From positions 28,396,001-28,460,000 of the forward strand of contig NC_079883.1 in NCBI RefSeq assembly GCF_029227915.1: 64,000 bases of DNA. The letters are read 5' to 3'. Source of the DNA: Hydractinia symbiolongicarpus. Taxonomy: Eukaryota; Cnidaria; Hydrozoa; Anthoathecata; Hydractiniidae. Position numbers and translations under genes: made by a program. Of this stretch, positions 52,939 to 64,000 are shown piece after piece (the stretch's first letter is position 1; every line of letters begins with the position of its first letter). The notes under the pieces were generated by a model. That model was not told where the DNA came from. It worked only from the letters and a program-made list of their open reading frames with translations, and searched no databases.

Positions 52939-54444
52939 TGATATATTGTTGTTCCAGATTTTATCGTCATTCTTTTTTCAATATTTTTTGTGAAAGAAGA
53001 CAGTAGTTTGTAAAATTATTTATTTTTTAAAAATATGCATGTATACTGTGTTTTTAAAGAAAATTTTTGATCGAAATCTTTTTTTCTCGTGGTGTACGTT
53101 TTAAATTTTCCACAAAGACAAGTGAGATTCCGTCATATTTTTTCCAAGTCGGATTTAAGAATCTTAGGGATCGGCGAAGTGAATGATGAAATAAAAAAAA
53201 AAGAGGTTTAACGTGTCGCTCATATATGTACAAAAAACTGCTCGTCGAAAAATGCTCCAGTAATACATTGTGAGGTCAATGATAACTAACACTCCTGTAT
53301 TTCCAGCATTATTGTTACTATTAATATTATTGTCGATTATAACGAGTGCTTATCGGTTTAAACGTTTTTATCTTAGGGCACAAAAATTTAGACAATGCAC
53401 GTAAAAAATGTTCGTCCACCGACATATTAAATCATATAAAATCCGACATTGCACATTAAAATATTTCATGATCCAACTTTGTTGTTACTAGTAGAGCTGT
53501 CTCGATGTCGCCCATTGCAAGTAGCAAAATTTTTCTCAATCAAGACTTTTAATCAAGTCGCTCGTTCTAATCTTTGTTTTTCTGCTTTAAGTAAACCGAA
53601 AGTTCGTTTCAATCATGCCACTATTTATCTAAAAAAAAGCTGAAGAATTTCCGTTTGCCATATTTTATTTATTGTAATAAGGCGTTCATACAGTGGGATC
53701 GAACACTATCTAAGTATGTCGTCTGACCATTTAAGTAAAAACTATTGACTGTAACATCCAATCTAGCATCATCCCCCTTTTTGCCGTCTACAAATTCTGC
53801 ATCGGATACTGGTTTCACTTCAATTTATTTTTTGCTAACTTCGTATCATAGCCAGTCAGATTTACCGTGTCGTTGTATAACATAAACAACTTTCTTTCGA
53901 GACATGCGCTAAACGTTAAACTTAACCCGACATGCACAACAAACTGACAGATTTGGGATGGGCTATCCATGTCTCAAGCGTTTTGCAACCCAAAACTCGT
54001 TAACCAATTTGAAGAAGCCCCCAGTAGCCTTCTGGTTTTCACTCAACTGATAGTTCAGGTTTCACTGTGTAAATCCCTCATCCTATTTTCCATCTTTATT
54101 ATTTCTTTTTTCAACCCTGACACTGTAAACTTTATCTGAATTGCTCTGATTTGCAACATGCAAAAACATTTTGGTGTTTTTTTTTCTACAACTGCTGGAA
54201 TCTATCTTCGACTTACGCCGTCGAAGAAGTCGTGTCTTGTCAAAATGTTTGTGAATTTTAAAGCAGTTTTTAATCCCTTTTGGTCGAATAAAAAATGAAA
54301 TGCAATAAAAATATTAGAAACGTTAGCGCGCGTCAACCTAAAGAGTATTTTCAGTCAACAGACGAATCCTCTTTGCTTAGAACTCTTATCGTTTATGCGC
54401 AAAATCTCTAAACGCCATTGTGTAAAATATATTTTAATTTTGTA
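52939..54444. other. Intergenic DNA between FCF1 and the TADA2B-like gene
   Basis: No exon-like frame with support; a frame at 53449-53643 has no family match. The TADA2B promoter must lie at the right end. Confidence 0.4.
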
Positions 54445-57400
54445 ATGGCAAAACAAAGGAAAATGGCTTCTGGACCAAGCTCTGATGGTAGGAATATTGA
54501 ATAGTATTTGTTTTATATCAGCTGTGAAGAAGCTTTTTTTAAATCAAACCATAGTTAAGAAATATTAGAAAAAAAACCCAGGTAGTTATATTTGAATGAA
54601 ACCAAAGGGAAAAGGCCAACAACAACATAGCTAGCTAGCTAGCTAAGTAGATAGATAGATAGATGTGCATATTTTACATGGCTAGCCTCACAAATATCGA
54701 GGGATATACCCTGTCTATTATTTCCAGGAGGGGCCATGGCGTAGATGGAGAGTCCTAGAGTATTTAATACTCATTTTAAGCTACGCAGACCCAATTAGAG
54801 CCCGCGCTCTACTAGACAACTCCCGGCAACATCCAACGGCCTACACAGTGTGCCGTCTTCCCAATTTCCCTCACATGGCTTGGGTTAACCCAGGGCTATG
54901 GTAACATCCAACGGCCCACACAGTGTGCCGTCTTCCCAATTTCCCTCACATGGCTTGGGTTAACCCGGGGCTATGGTAACATTCACTCGCCCATGTTGAA
55001 TCGCCGTCAAGAGGAATCGAACCCCGGTCTCCCGCACAGAGTACGAGAGCTATAACCACTAATCTACGGCGCCACAATATAGCTATATATACAGTACACA
55101 ACACAGATCTCATAGATAAATAATTGTATCTATTTCAATAGATTATCTCTCAAATGGAATGTTTTCTTGCTAAAAACGCACATTTAATAGCCTTCTCTTT
55201 TGAAGTTGTTTTTTTGTCTCCTAGCAACTGTTTTTCTATGGCAAAACAATAGCTACCTAGCTATTACGAGTCTTCTTTCTTCTTATCATAATTCAATTAT
55301 AGTAAATTTAAGTCCTTGAGAATAGGTAAATTTCGAGTCGTGGAGTTGGGTAGTTAGGTAGTTGCCAAGAGGGGTGGGGGGGGGGGGAGAGTTAGAGAGT
55401 TGCTAAATTTCACAGTAATGAAGTTGAAAGTCATATTTGCTTTCTTTTGTGGAGCCTATTATTTTTTTATACTTTTAACACATAATGTGTGAGGTTGCAA
55501 TGGGGATACACAACTGTATTCTGAAGTAACCAACGGAGAACCAGCAGTTTTTTTAAGTGTCCAAAAGAGAACGACCAGTTAAATAGATAAACAAATTAAA
55601 CGCAACTACCGCTTTGAATGTGAAACATTTTATAATGTATGCAACAATTCACGACCCATTTTTGCTGAAATGTTTATGCCTGGTGTGAGTCTGGCTTGAC
55701 GCAACAGTTGAGACAGAAGGCTTTTAAAACCACACACAGGAATTAACAAAAACAAAATTAATATTTTAAATAACGAACTAATATCTGAATTGTAAACCAA
55801 ATATAACGAAAAACATGAGAAGTAAGAGGAGAGTCCAAAAAGAGACATTGTTTTCTTGTGGTAGACGTTAAAGTTTGAATGAACTACTGCTGTTGTATCC
55901 ACTGTTGAGGAATCCATATCAAATTTTAGTTTATTTTTCACAGCGATTTTACACTTCCTTCAATGTTTCCTAAAAAATTATTCCGCTTCTATCAGATTAT
56001 GTATTTGACCAAAGGATTTTCATTTTGCAATTCATGTATTGTAAACCAAATAAAACGCTATACGGAGGAGGGTCCAAAATCAGACATTTTTTTCTTTTAG
56101 TAGACAAAGTAAAAGTGGAAAACGTTGTGGCTCTGGGCAGAATATATATGTCTATTTTTCTCACATGGTTTCTATTCAAGTAAATAAATTATGCTTTCGA
56201 TATGAACGTTTTTCTTTGAAATGTGTTACATTTTATTTCAAGGAATAAACTTTAATCCTGAAAACACTATTTTCGTTTTGTTCTTCTTGTTTCCATTATT
56301 TACTTTAGGCGAAATAAATAAGTAAACAACTTATATATGTTGATTATTTATTGGGAATTCCGTGAATTTCATTCATATTTTTGAAAATTAATATTCGCGG
56401 AATTCATTTATTGGACCTCATGAAAACCACCTGAAAGTGGTTAGTTAGCAAGAGCATAAAGTATCAGAAAAAAGCCCTGGAGACTAGGTCCCCTTTTATT
56501 TATCATATTTGGTAGTTTTAAGGTTAGAAGTGTTGTGAATAAAAATCACAGCACCTTTGTGCCGCTGTTGATGCCTTATTTGGAGTAAATCAATAATAAC
56601 TGTTGGTTCTCTTGTGGTTACTCAAAAAAACAGCTGGTTCTCTGGTGGTTACTTCATAATACTGGTGGTTCTCTGGTGGTTACTGCTGGTTCCTACTTTT
56701 AGTATCTACATGGGATTTTAGCCAAACTAGCAGAATATAATTCCTTATCTGTTTTCAGGAATTCTCCTGAAAATTATGACACAGCACAGGACCCTTTGGC
56801 ACAGGTGTTGACAAAACTGAGATTAAAAAATACTTTCTCCTAAAGTATTTTTTTCATGAGATCACATTGGAAAGGGCCCTGGAACTATAAAAATTACAGG
56901 TTTATTAATGGCACTTTTAACCTGGAGATTCTGTGCTTTTCTGGATTTTTTTATTTCTGTTTGTTAAAAAGAATAAAGTTTGACAATATGCAACGGCGAA
57001 TAAAAGTTCATGGATTGTACAGTCTGCGTGCTCTGATTGGTCGAGAATGTTGATAAAAGTTCTCATACACAAACTCAATTCTGTACACTTCTTAAGACAG
57101 CAGTACAAGGTGTTTGACTTTATAAAATTGAAGCTTTCACTCCCAACTAAGTTAACCCTAAAATGTTCATAACATATATATATATTATATATATATTGCA
57201 CACAGACAAACATTTGTTTTGTAAAAAACAGAAATTTAACCTTAAATGGGGAGGGGGGTAATTTGTTAACATGGGGTACCCCAATTGGAGTAGTAGTTTC
57301 ATTGTACAGACCAGATGACTATGTGCTCTCTTTTACAGATGACAAGTTTTGTAGATGGAAACCGTCCCATTGGTTTGGCCTAAATGGTTTCTATTAGCAA

Positions 57401-60400
57401 TAATTTCACATGTTAATAGCTTAAAAAAAGGCTTATCCCATGCAAGGTTCTCACAGGAAATCTTTTAGTTAAAATGATAACATGGAAATGAGGCTGGAAA
57501 TTATTTTTAAATGTGAGTAATTTAGAAAGGAGGCTTTACCCCAGCAGGGTTTTTTCTCCTTATGAACATGGTCGTCTTTCTTCTTATATCTATGTTATGA
57601 AGTTGTCTTCACAATAATTAAATAACATGAAAACGAGGCATTGCCCAATTTTTTGTAAAAGATTTGAGATTAAGTTGTTTTGGCTGAAGGTAAGCTTCAA
57701 ATTTTCCCTTCTTTATGGAGACTTGGAATTTTTGCATAAACACATAATACATATTAATTTTTGATATATAAAATTTCCCAAATGAGACCTGTGCCATGAA
57801 GAAAAGATTTACTACACTAGTTTGATTTATGTGAAGCCATCTTCTGGTCAGTGAAATGATTGAGAAACATTATTTCTCAAGAACAGGATTAACGTCTCCT
57901 GTTCAGGTATAACAAGTAGTTGCATGTCATGGGCCATTTTTAATAAACTGGCAAAAAAGTTATTTTCTGTCTGAAATACTTAGGGACCATGTACAAATTC
58001 GATCTCATGATATACAATTTGTTTCCCAAAACAAATTTTAATACATTGTAGACAGTTTTAAACATCTCATTGTTTTGATGTGGGACAATTTTTTTAAATA
58101 TTTTTCAAATTAGAAAAAAAATTAAATTAGATTTGAGACAATATGAGACGAATCTAATTGTGTATAATAACTAAAAATAATTTTAAATGATCATATTTTA
58201 TTCAAAACATCGTGATATTTTTAAGCTTTAATAGACTATGTGATTGTCATTTCACAACAAAATTTTCAATTTTCAAGTTTTCTACTGATTCAGCTTTGTA
58301 CATTTTTAATGAATTACAGCAAAGTTCAATTTTTATAAGCCCCCGTGTATGTATTCCTTATTTTGATTAATTTAAAGGTGATTTCTGTACTTGCTGGGAT
58401 TAAATGCTAGGTTTTTTCAGAAAAAGTATTTCCACAAATCTAGTATATATTTTCGTAATTTCAGGCCGATTTATTAAAAGAAGGTAGCCTTTAATTGAAC
58501 TTGCTCATATCACAGAGGCTGGCCAATTATTTTTATCAACTAACAAAAAAAAAAACATTTACCAAGAATAACTAAGTTTCACATAAATTATTTTAGCGAA
58601 ATCTTTGCACAGACAAATTTTTGCAAATATGGATAAAATTCAGTTTCGCTCATACAGTTCATACAGTTTCTCTCAGCTGATACACTCAATGTGTCAGAAA
58701 AATTCCTTAATTCAAATCAATGCCCTCTTAAATGGTAGTAGATTTAATTATGCTTTTTGAGTGGGGTAGAACATTTCCCTCGAAACATTAAAGAAGAAAG
58801 AATTTTCGGACAATGATGATGTGCCGAAGAACAATAAAAGTACCTAATAACTAAAAGCGCAAAAAATTGTTTGCGATTTAGCTTAATATTTCTCACCTAA
58901 ACTATCTCAATTTCGTGGAGGTAAGAAAAATGATGGTGGTTCTCCTGGCTAATTCGATGGAAGAATTAGTTGAAACATTTGAGAAGTGGAAGAAAAGGTT
59001 TGAAAAGAAAGGTTAACTAAAGTCTAAAGTCATGATAATTAGTGGCATTGAAGCTAAGCGTGACTTTGTTCGCAAAAATGTTAAAAGGTGACATTCAGTT
59101 TGTAAGTAAACGTTGTAAATGTCAGGCTTTATACAATAAATTATTTCCAGCTTTAATGATGCACAACAGTAGCTTGTGAGAAATAGTTGGGAAATTCTGT
59201 TCTGATAATATGTGTAACAAAAAGTTGAAATTCTTTTATTCTTATTTTTTCACGTACATATTGATCAAAGAATCAAGCTTGTCCAATCAGATCAAGTGAA
59301 TCTAATTCATAACACACCTGACTTTGATTTAATGATTTTGATGCAGAATGCTCTCATGTCTTAATATTACAGACACATTTTTTTATCAAATTGATTTATG
59401 TATACAATCAAAAATTTTGCACTGTTTTAGTATGTCTTACTGCTGTTTTTCAATTCTATCACAGCGATGTCAACATTCCAAACCTTAATCATAAACATGT
59501 ACTTTTATACTGTGTTGCTAAAATTTAAATTCTTGTTAAAGTTTCTTTTGTTGTTAAAAACAATATTTTTTTCATACTTGTAGGAGCCAAGTATCATTGC
59601 AACTACTGCCATGCAGACTGTTCTGGTTTACGCATCTCTTGTGCAGAATGTTCTGATTTTGATGCTTGTCTTCAGGTATGTTGTGTTATATTTTTATATT
59701 CTTGTGTATATTTGTTCTGTCTTATCCATGTTTTATCATGTCTTATCTTTTACATAGAAGGGAGTAAAACATTTCACATATTAAAAAAACGCTGAACTGC
59801 AAGGAAATCTTTTGACGTTTTTTAATTTTTTTCTAATTTAAAGCTTTGGACATTTAAGATATACCAATAATGAAAAAACATTTGAAATTTGGTTAACACT
59901 TAAAGGGGAATTAAGTCCAAATATTTTTTCTTCGGAAATATTTTTTACAAACCCTACATATTTTGATAGTATATAAAAAAAATTGAAATCTTTTGAATTT
60001 ACATCACTTTTCTAGCATAAAAGTTGACAACAGTAATCGCCATGTTAAAATCAAAACAATATCTGCGATGGAGATCTATGACGTATTGTACATTCATTTC
60101 AATTTTTTGATCTCTTCGTCTTTTTTAAAGTTGTTTACACAATGTAAACAGGGGTGGATCTAGGAAATTTTCTTAGTAGGTCATGATGCTAAGAAGGTCA
60201 TGATGCTCATTCATGTAACATCCTGTTACTGACGTTTCACTAGAGTTACTTGGATATTCTAAAAATAGGAGAGAGTCAGAGCAGGAGCTTAAATTTTCCA
60301 TATCTCGCTGCTTGCCTCATCGCAAGCTTATGCTTCTTCAGCATAAGATACGTCATGATGTAACAGTCTCCAGAATCAGTCGTAAACCTCAAAAAATTTA

Positions 60401-60792
60401 AATGGGGCTTACTGTTCGCATATAGATGGGGTAAGTTTTATATTAAAATCAATCCAAATAATATTTGTTTTTCAAAATTTTGACCAGAATTTGGGAAACG
60501 AACATAATGTTAACCAAAATAATGTTATTTAAGTTTGAGGCTTAATTCCCCTCATAAGCTTGAAAGAAGAAGCAAGTGTAATGTACAAATCAATTTTGTT
60601 TATAAAAACTCTTAGTTGCACGACAAAGAATAATATTATTGACCTGTTTACACATTTTTATCAAAGCCTTTTTTACCTAAATAAATGTGAACAATAAAGT
60701 TAGGTCTGATGTGTGTTTTTATTTGATTTTAGTGTTTTGCATCAGGTGCAGAAATGGGTAACCACAAGCGAGGTCACAATTATCAATTAATG
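54445..60792 (+). CDS. TADA2B: TADA2B-like SAGA adaptor, 5' part only
   Basis: First three coding exons of a transcriptional adaptor 2: 54445-54487, 59584-59675 and 60733-60792, joining in phase to 65 residues. After MAKQRKMASGPSSDG comes a ZZ zinc finger: KYHCNYCHAD, then LRISCAECSDFDACLQCF, then HKRGHNYQLM, with paired C-x2-C motifs and the closing His pair. TADA2 proteins link GCN5/PCAF to SAGA-type histone acetyltransferase complexes in the nucleus; the ZZ finger is followed in the family by SANT and SWIRM domains. Those exons are not found before the right edge, so the gene is incomplete here, and its next intron exceeds 3.2 kb and contains the Copia remnant. The choice of 2B over 2A rests on the short lead before the finger and the ASGAEMG-type block. 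Confidence 0.85.
54645..55073 (-). mobile_element. SINE, family B, with an internal tandem duplication
   Basis: Inverted copy running from the (AGAT)n tail to the tRNA-like head (ending CTACGGCGCC). A block of about 79 bp around GGCTTGGGTTAACCC is present twice in tandem (about 54827-54985), so the copy is longer than the others. In TADA2B intron 1. Confidence 0.85.
55080..58433. other. TADA2B intron 1, unassigned part
   Basis: Non-coding. It holds a G run at about 55374-55387, an irregular repeat of GGTTCTCTGGTGGTTACT at 56603-56700 (related blocks at about 12001 and 55525), and an (AT)n run near 57175-57196. No exon is seen. Confidence 0.4.
58434..58555 (+). repeat. Dispersed repeat, copy in TADA2B intron 1
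   Basis: Partner of 49650-49765, with the same motif order and orientation, moderately diverged. Confidence 0.6.
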
Positions 60793-61082
60793 GTATTTTT
60801 ATTACTTATAATAAAAGAATGTAATCATTTGTCTTGTTTATTTTAAGTAGTCGTTTTGTTGACTGCTGTAGCATGAGGCCATTTGCATGTGAAAAAAACA
60901 ACCACTGGTTTTCCTGGTGACTTAAGTTGTGTTGATTTTGAGTGTGAATACTTTTACCAGTATTTACATGTTTATGTCTCTTTCACGAGAGCTTATTTTT
61001 TTTACATACTATGAATCAGTCATGAATTGCAAAATTTAGAGAGTCCTTGCTTGTTTTTTTTTGTCTCTTTGTTTATTTACTA

Positions 61083-61490
61083 CTAGTCGATAAGGCTTCT
61101 GGAAAAATCCACTCAGGCAGGAGGACAATAAAAAAATAGGCTGTCTTAGATTTTTTGCTGACGTCAGCAGTGCAGGTACAACAAAAATTTGGCGAAGTTT
61201 AGTTTTATTCGTTGCCTGTAATGTGTGGAGGTTAAAACGCTGATCAAAATAATGTATAGGATCAAATGTTTTCGACAAACGCCTAAGGAGAAATAAGGGA
61301 TCAAAAATTTTGCTGATGTAAGTAATGGCCCGTCAAAACCCAAACTTTTTTTTTAGAAATTTGTATACCTGTTGTCTTAATTGTATAGATCTGGAAATGC
61401 TGATTAAGAAAATGTATAGGATCATGTACTTTTGACAAACGGTTGCAGAGATATTAGGGTTTAAAGATTTTTGATGACGTCATGAATCTT
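61083..61490 (-). mobile_element. 5'-truncated Helitron-like element
   Basis: On the minus strand the 3' end is GACTAG followed by T (61086-61082), preceded by a hairpin. The body shares blocks with 32043-32789, including ATGTATAGGATCATGTACTT. The TC start is not found. Confidence 0.6.
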
Positions 61491-61771
61491 AAAAGGCGAA
61501 ATATGTGACTAACCTGAAAATCTTTGTAGCTCTGACTTAAGTTTAACACAACAATCATTAAACACAACAGCAACACAACAGCAACGCAATGTTGTACCAA
61601 GGTATCAGATCTGCACCAAACAGAACAAAAACCCCATCCAACACTATTGTAATTAGTTATACTGTCTAAACACGAACAGTAGATTAACAATCTTCCCCAC
61701 TTTTCTTCAATCTTTATGTACACTATTTACACATCACCAACTTGAGATTAATGGAACCCACCACGCTGAAG

Positions 61772-61817
61772 GGTTCTCAATAGTCCCTCAGCAGATGCTG
61801 AGGGACTATTGAGAACC
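61772..61817. repeat. Perfect 22-bp inverted repeat with a 2-bp centre
   Basis: GGTTCTCAATAGTCCCTCAG and its complement face each other around GA, immediately after the Copia coding remnant. One arm overlaps the final RGSQ-stop codons of that remnant on the minus strand. Confidence 0.9.
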
Positions 61818-64000
61818 TCTTTTCGTCAGACAATTTGCAATTTGTTTCTTGCTATCAATCCACTTTACATCTGTTATTTCTTCTCTGTCAATCATTTCTT
61901 TAAGTATAGACAAATCTATCCATAGTCGCTTATCCACAACAGATTAGATCGAATGAACTGCTTCGAATAGTTGTTGACTGTCTGTGTAACATATAATGGA
62001 ATTTAAAACATTACGACCACATACTTCAGTCAGTAAATTTGATAACCAGAATGCTGCTTCTGCAGCTTCAACTTGAATCAGAGTTTCTGCAGCCATTGTA
62101 CTCTTTACTACTCTTTGCAGGCGCTTTGACTGCCACATAATGGGTGATAGATTTCCACAGTCGTCTTTCAGAAATATTATATATCCGCCTTGAGATCCTC
62201 CGTTTCTAATGTTTGCAAAGGATGCGTCATTGTAGACTTCAAGATTCAAATTTTTCATAGTACCTTTAAACTGTAAAATAACATTTTTGTTTTTGGCTTT
62301 TCCCAGAACTTTGTTGCCTTTCAATAAATCATCTATTGTGGCTTCCTTTACTGATGCTCCTAATTCACAGACTTCAAACATGATATCGGGTCTGGTCTGT
62401 CCACTTAACTAGCACAGCCGTCCTATTAAAGCTCTGAATTTCCTGATCTCATTTTCATTCAGTGGATAATTCTTCTTCCCCTTTCTTTCTTTTTCTATCT
62501 ATAACAAGAAACACTCTCCGTAAAGGTTCTATAACATTTTCGATGAAATCCTCATTTCCGCCCCAACAAAAATCATCAACATGTGTAGCCATTACTCCTG
62601 ATAATTGTTGACCATGATGCCAGTAAAATATTGCAGGATCACTCTTGCTCACCGAGACATTAAGATTTATGAGCTCTTCTTTTACCAGCAAATAGCAACA
62701 GCGAGAAGCATCCACCAAACCATAAATGCATTCCTTAAGCTTCCACAAAGAATTTCCATTATCAGCTTCTTTTGGAGGTTTTAGGTAAACAGTTCTTTCA
62801 ATCTCCTTTCCTTGTAAAAATGCAGATTTGATATCAATAGAACTGCACCTCCAATTATTGTAAGCAATGAGGGTGAGTATCAAACGCAAGCTTTCCTTTG
62901 AGCAAGTTGGGGAGTCTTTTAAAATGTCATTATCTATCTCCTCGAAGCCCCCCGCAACTAATCTGGCTTTCATCTTTTTCTTCCCATTTAGTATTTTCTC
63001 AGTCACGACCCATCTCACAGACAATGCCTTTTGTCCATGGTTTTCAACATTTTCATAAACCTGTTCTTTTTTTTCATTTTTCCAATTCGTCAATTTTAGC
63101 ATTCAAGACGTCAGAATCTGCAAATTTTACTTGCGAAAGAAGTGCCTCTTCTGTGTTTATTGGCTGCCAACTTCAATTTCCTCCCAATCAACACATGACA
63201 ATGAATTACTATCTACATCTCGTATATTCAAATAGGATTTATATTTTCCAGTTGCTTTACCACCTTTTGATATAATTTCCACATCTTTAACTGTATCACA
63301 GTCCTTGAACTTACACTTTACAAATGACTTAGCTTTGGGTTTAACGGAACCATCAAACCACTTTTGGTCTTGTGTGTCACTGTTTGTTACATCTAAGGAA
63401 AGTCGACTTATGCTATTGGTTAGATTATTTATATCATTAATTTCATCTGATGCAACTTGTCTCTCCTTTCTAATGGCATCCCTTCTTTCTTGTTCATCAC
63501 TTTGGAAATTCTGCAAATCAATATCAGAATTTTCAGCACTGTCATCACTATCTCCATCACCTACTACTTCTTCATTCACAGGATTATCGGTGTCGGTTAA
63601 AGATGTTATTGGTTTATTTCTGCAACTTTCTATGGGAGTAGCATCAATCAGAGAAAAGCCTGTGTCTCTTTGGATACGACAAGGGTGCACACGGACATAC
63701 GAACTGCCATGTTTTATTAAAACCTGTTTGCCATCCTGTCCTATGACACTACCTGGGCCTTTCCAAGCATTGCTTGTGTTTCTTTTGTAAAATACCTTGT
63801 CCCCAGTTTCAAATCTATCATCACCTGACGTTCTTGTTTGATGCCTTAATGCTCTTCTAACCTTTTCCGCTGATTCACTTTGTATGAATGCCTTTCGTGC
63901 AGCGTTCATAGCATTTAGATTTGTTGCAACAATCTCACTGGAAGTCTTTCCTTCTAAAGCTGGTAACTTAGCATTATCGCAGTTCAGAAGATTTGGGTTG
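61818..64000 (-). pseudogene. Decayed Copia-type LTR retrotransposon, partial
   Basis: Read right to left: the integrase C-terminal part (LPALEGKTSSEIVATNLNA, then a GDKVFYKRN to WKGPG barrel; 64000-63157), then reverse transcriptase (KARLVAGGF, SIDIKSAFLQGKE, ECIYGLVDASRC, ATHVDDF; about 63102-62455), then RNase H (DASFANIRNGGSQGGYIIF, STMAAETL, YTDSQQL; 62381-61944), and a final DVKWIDSKKQIANCLTKRG near 61830. Breaks: a frameshift and stops near 63085-63159; loss of the usual stretch after the RT with stops near 62400-62460; a stop at 61944. No LTR is seen, and the 5' part lies beyond the window. It lies antisense within the third TADA2B intron or the gene's flank. Confidence 0.9.

Noticed and set aside
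62867-63790. Plus-strand ORFs opposite the Copia remnant
   Set aside because: They are antisense shadows of the integrase and RT coding frames.

Overview
The window looks like nuclear DNA of a cnidarian, most probably a hydrozoan. It is AT-rich and has short exons with GT-AG introns. It carries an intronless DEG/ENaC channel of HyNaC type, an acylation-site globin, a type II NADH dehydrogenase, and a dense mix of mobile elements (tRNA-headed SINEs, small Helitrons, CAG-ended MITEs, a Penelope-like remnant and a Copia remnant). The species cannot be fixed from sequence alone.

Layout, left to right. 1-4.3 kb: a three-exon globin gene (+) with Helitron-like debris in intron 2. 5.5-5.9 kb: a short relic of a gene found again at 14.8 kb, and a truncated SINE. 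6.5-9.2 kb: two convergent intronless genes, a DEG/ENaC channel (+) and an N-acylneuraminate-9-phosphatase-like HAD enzyme (-). 10-12.6 kb: a three-exon gene (+) for an unrecognised 109-residue helical protein, with a MITE and a SINE in intron 1. 13.8-15.3 kb: a full-length SINE, then a TATA-driven intronless PC4-like ORF interrupted in frame by TAG. 15.3-19.1 kb: mostly non-coding. About 19.7-34.4 kb (-): a DHTKD1-type 2-oxoadipate dehydrogenase E1 gene, with 22 exons that join in phase and an unresolved last exon that runs into a MITE-like element. One of its introns holds a 670-bp near-perfect palindrome of 44-bp repeats. 35-38.6 kb: SINEs and MITE fragments. 39.2-44.7 kb (+): an eight-exon gene for a 230-residue protein of uncertain family, with a miniature Penelope-like element (inverted ends, hammerhead core) and an 804-bp MITE in one intron. 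45.1-47.5 kb (+): a four-exon type II NADH dehydrogenase only 456 bp downstream. 48.5-49.4 kb: a 16-bp satellite. 49.6-52.9 kb (+): a nine-exon FCF1 ribosome-biogenesis gene whose first coding exon ends directly after ATG. 54.4-60.8 kb (+): the first three exons of a TADA2B-like gene that runs off the right edge. 61.1-64 kb: a truncated Helitron and a decayed Copia element (-) that continues past the window.

The genes do not form one pathway. DHTKD1 and NDH-2 are mitochondrial (lysine/tryptophan breakdown and NADH oxidation), FCF1 is nucleolar, TADA2B belongs to a histone acetyltransferase co-activator, and the channel and globin are membrane or membrane-attached. The exon models were built by hand from splice sites, phase and family similarity; no transcript data were available.
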